Assembly (NCBI GenBank): GCA_029866125.1
Contig: JARWZZ010000019.1
Span: forward strand, 62,001-126,000
Length of the DNA: 64,000 nucleotides
Reading direction: 5' to 3'
Source: Limnobacter sp.
Lineage (GTDB): Bacteria > Pseudomonadota > Gammaproteobacteria > Burkholderiales > Burkholderiaceae_B
Shown here: piece after piece, positions 63,143 to 64,000 of the stretch
Position numbering within the stretch: the stretch's first letter is position 1
How the letters are laid out: each line of letters starts with the position of its first letter
Notes under the pieces: model-generated
What the model was told of the DNA's origin: nothing
The model's input: only the letters and a program-made list of their open reading frames with translations
Database searches by the model: none
Position numbers and translations under genes: made by a program

Positions 63143-64000
63143 TTATTTGCTGAATACAGGCTGAAGTTCTTCTAGGCTTTTTTCGTCGAGTTGGCCCACT
63201 GCAGCCTGCAGCCTCATCAGGTTAAGCAAGGTGTCGTATTTTGCGCGGAATAGGTTTTGCTGCGCGCTGGCCAATTGTTGCTGTGCATTCAACACATCAA
63301 TATTGATTCGTACCCCCACTTCATACCCGGTTTTATTGGCTTTAAGTGCCAATTCGCTGGATTTGACTGCTGTGCTCAAAGCGTTGATTTGGGCCAATCC
63401 GGTTTGTGCGCCCAAAAACGCGGCTTTGGCAGCACGTGCGCTTTGTAGGCGGGCATTGTCCAAGTCAAATCCAGACTTATTCAGCAAGGCTTTTTGTTGG
63501 CGCACTTGGCTTTGGGTCAAACCTCCCGCAAAAATAGGCACATTCAAAACCAAACTCAGGGTAGTACTTTCTTGCTCCACTTTGAAAGGGCGTCCGGTTG
63601 CGGTGTCGAAGATTTGCTGTTCGGCATCCAGCACTTGGCCGGTCAAGTCCAGCGTTGGTAAATGGCCGTATTGGGCTTTGGATACTTCGCGATTGGCAAT
63701 TTGACGCGCAAGTTCGGCTTGCAAGGTTTGAAGGTTGCCTTGAATTGCTTTTGCTGCCCAAGATTCGGCATTCATTGGATTGGGGGCTGCAATTGTGGCT
63801 TGGGGGTCCATCGGGGCCAATTGCGGTACTGCGGGGCCAATCAGGGTTTGCAAGTTAAGCTGTGCCACTTGTAGCTGATTTTGTGCACCTAGCTCTTGCG
63901 CGATGGTCAAGTCAAAGCGGGCTTGGGCTTCTTGCTGGTCGGTCACCGTGGTGGTGCCAACTTCGAAGTTGCGCTTGGCGGCTTCCAGTTGTTCGGTGAT
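63143..64000 (-). CDS. TolC family outer-membrane channel (5' part beyond the window)
   Basis: C-terminal 285 residues or so of an outer-membrane efflux protein. The frame stays open to base 64000. ITEQLEAAKRNFEVGTTT and VTDQQEAQARFDL form one TolC repeat helix hairpin, followed by LSLVLNVPIFAGGLTQSQVRQ, the strand region of the barrel, and KTGYEVGVRINIDVLNAQQQL, the second repeat. The channel would join tripartite efflux pumps or type I secretion. Its position behind waaA is familiar from Burkholderiales. Confidence 0.92.
   Translation of the reverse strand: MTEQLEAAKRNFEVGTTTVTDQQEAQARFDLTIAQELGAQNQLQVAQLNLQTLIGPAVPQLAPMDPQATIAAPNPMNAESWAAKAIQGNLQTLQAELARQIANREVSKAQYGHLPTLDLTGQVLDAEQQIFDTATGRPFKVEQESTTLSLVLNVPIFAGGLTQSQVRQQKALLNKSGFDLDNARLQSARAAKAAFLGAQTGLAQINALSTAVKSSELALKANKTGYEVGVRINIDVLNAQQQLASAQQNLFRAKYDTLLNLMRLQAAVGQLDEKSLEELQPVFSK

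Overview
The window reads as a chromosomal segment of a betaproteobacterium, most likely Burkholderiales. The inference rests on gene order: uvrA divergent from an MFS gene and ssb, fmdB-DUF502-aspS-nudB-EEP-clsB, and glycosyltransferase/waaC-waaA/TolC are arrangements I associate with that order. Codon use suggests a moderate GC of roughly 50-55%. A Limnobacter-like organism would fit, but no marker gene proves it. I saw no rRNA, tRNA, IS element, prophage or CRISPR array.

Layout. 1-3.1 kb: end of a penicillin-binding protein 1C gene, then a two-gene minus-strand cassette (Tlde1/DUF2778-like peptidoglycan enzyme plus a small four-helix membrane protein) resembling an orphan effector/immunity pair. 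3.2-9.8 kb: mscS, uvrA, an MFS transporter, ssb and a short-chain dehydrogenase. 9.8-14.5 kb: a tandem duplication of about 2.2 kb encoding two secreted metzincin-type proteases with PPC, PKD and Ig-like modules. 14.5-18.1 kb: an unknown protein, a DUF411 lipoprotein, an AraC regulator and a divergent membrane desaturase. 18.2-24.0 kb: the fmdB-DUF502-aspS group, nudB, an EEP hydrolase and clsB.

24.1-35.8 kb holds the four parts of the ligase-associated DNA-damage cluster: an MBL-fold exonuclease, an ATP-dependent ligase, an Lhr-like helicase and the phosphoesterase PdeM. They are split into two pairs by about 5 kb carrying DUF429, an unknown protein with a 12-bp repeat tail, mnmH, a lipoprotein, yaiI and doxX. 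Next, at 35.9-37.7 kb, comes a tandem family of three unknown helical proteins that all begin MGW. Each is preceded by a near-identical leader that can fold over its ribosome binding site. A 12-nt piece of this leader recurs at the same place ahead of an unrelated hydrolase gene at 44.86 kb. This is the best candidate here for an undescribed system.

37.9-44.0 kb is a fatty-acid beta-oxidation operon (TetR regulator, acyl-CoA dehydrogenase, fused HADH/enoyl-CoA hydratase, thiolase). 44.1-51.99 kb mixes an unknown small protein, the alpha/beta hydrolase, a membrane-anchored PQQ sugar dehydrogenase, a crotonase, two hot-dog thioesterases, a GntR regulator and an SDR. 52.1-59.7 kb has an Atm1-type ABC exporter with an overlapping LysR gene, then aspartase followed by a complete acidic-amino-acid ABC importer, which together suggest uptake and deamination of aspartate/glutamate. 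59.7-64.0 kb is lipopolysaccharide inner-core synthesis (GT2, waaC, waaA) and the start of a TolC-type outer-membrane channel cut by the window edge.
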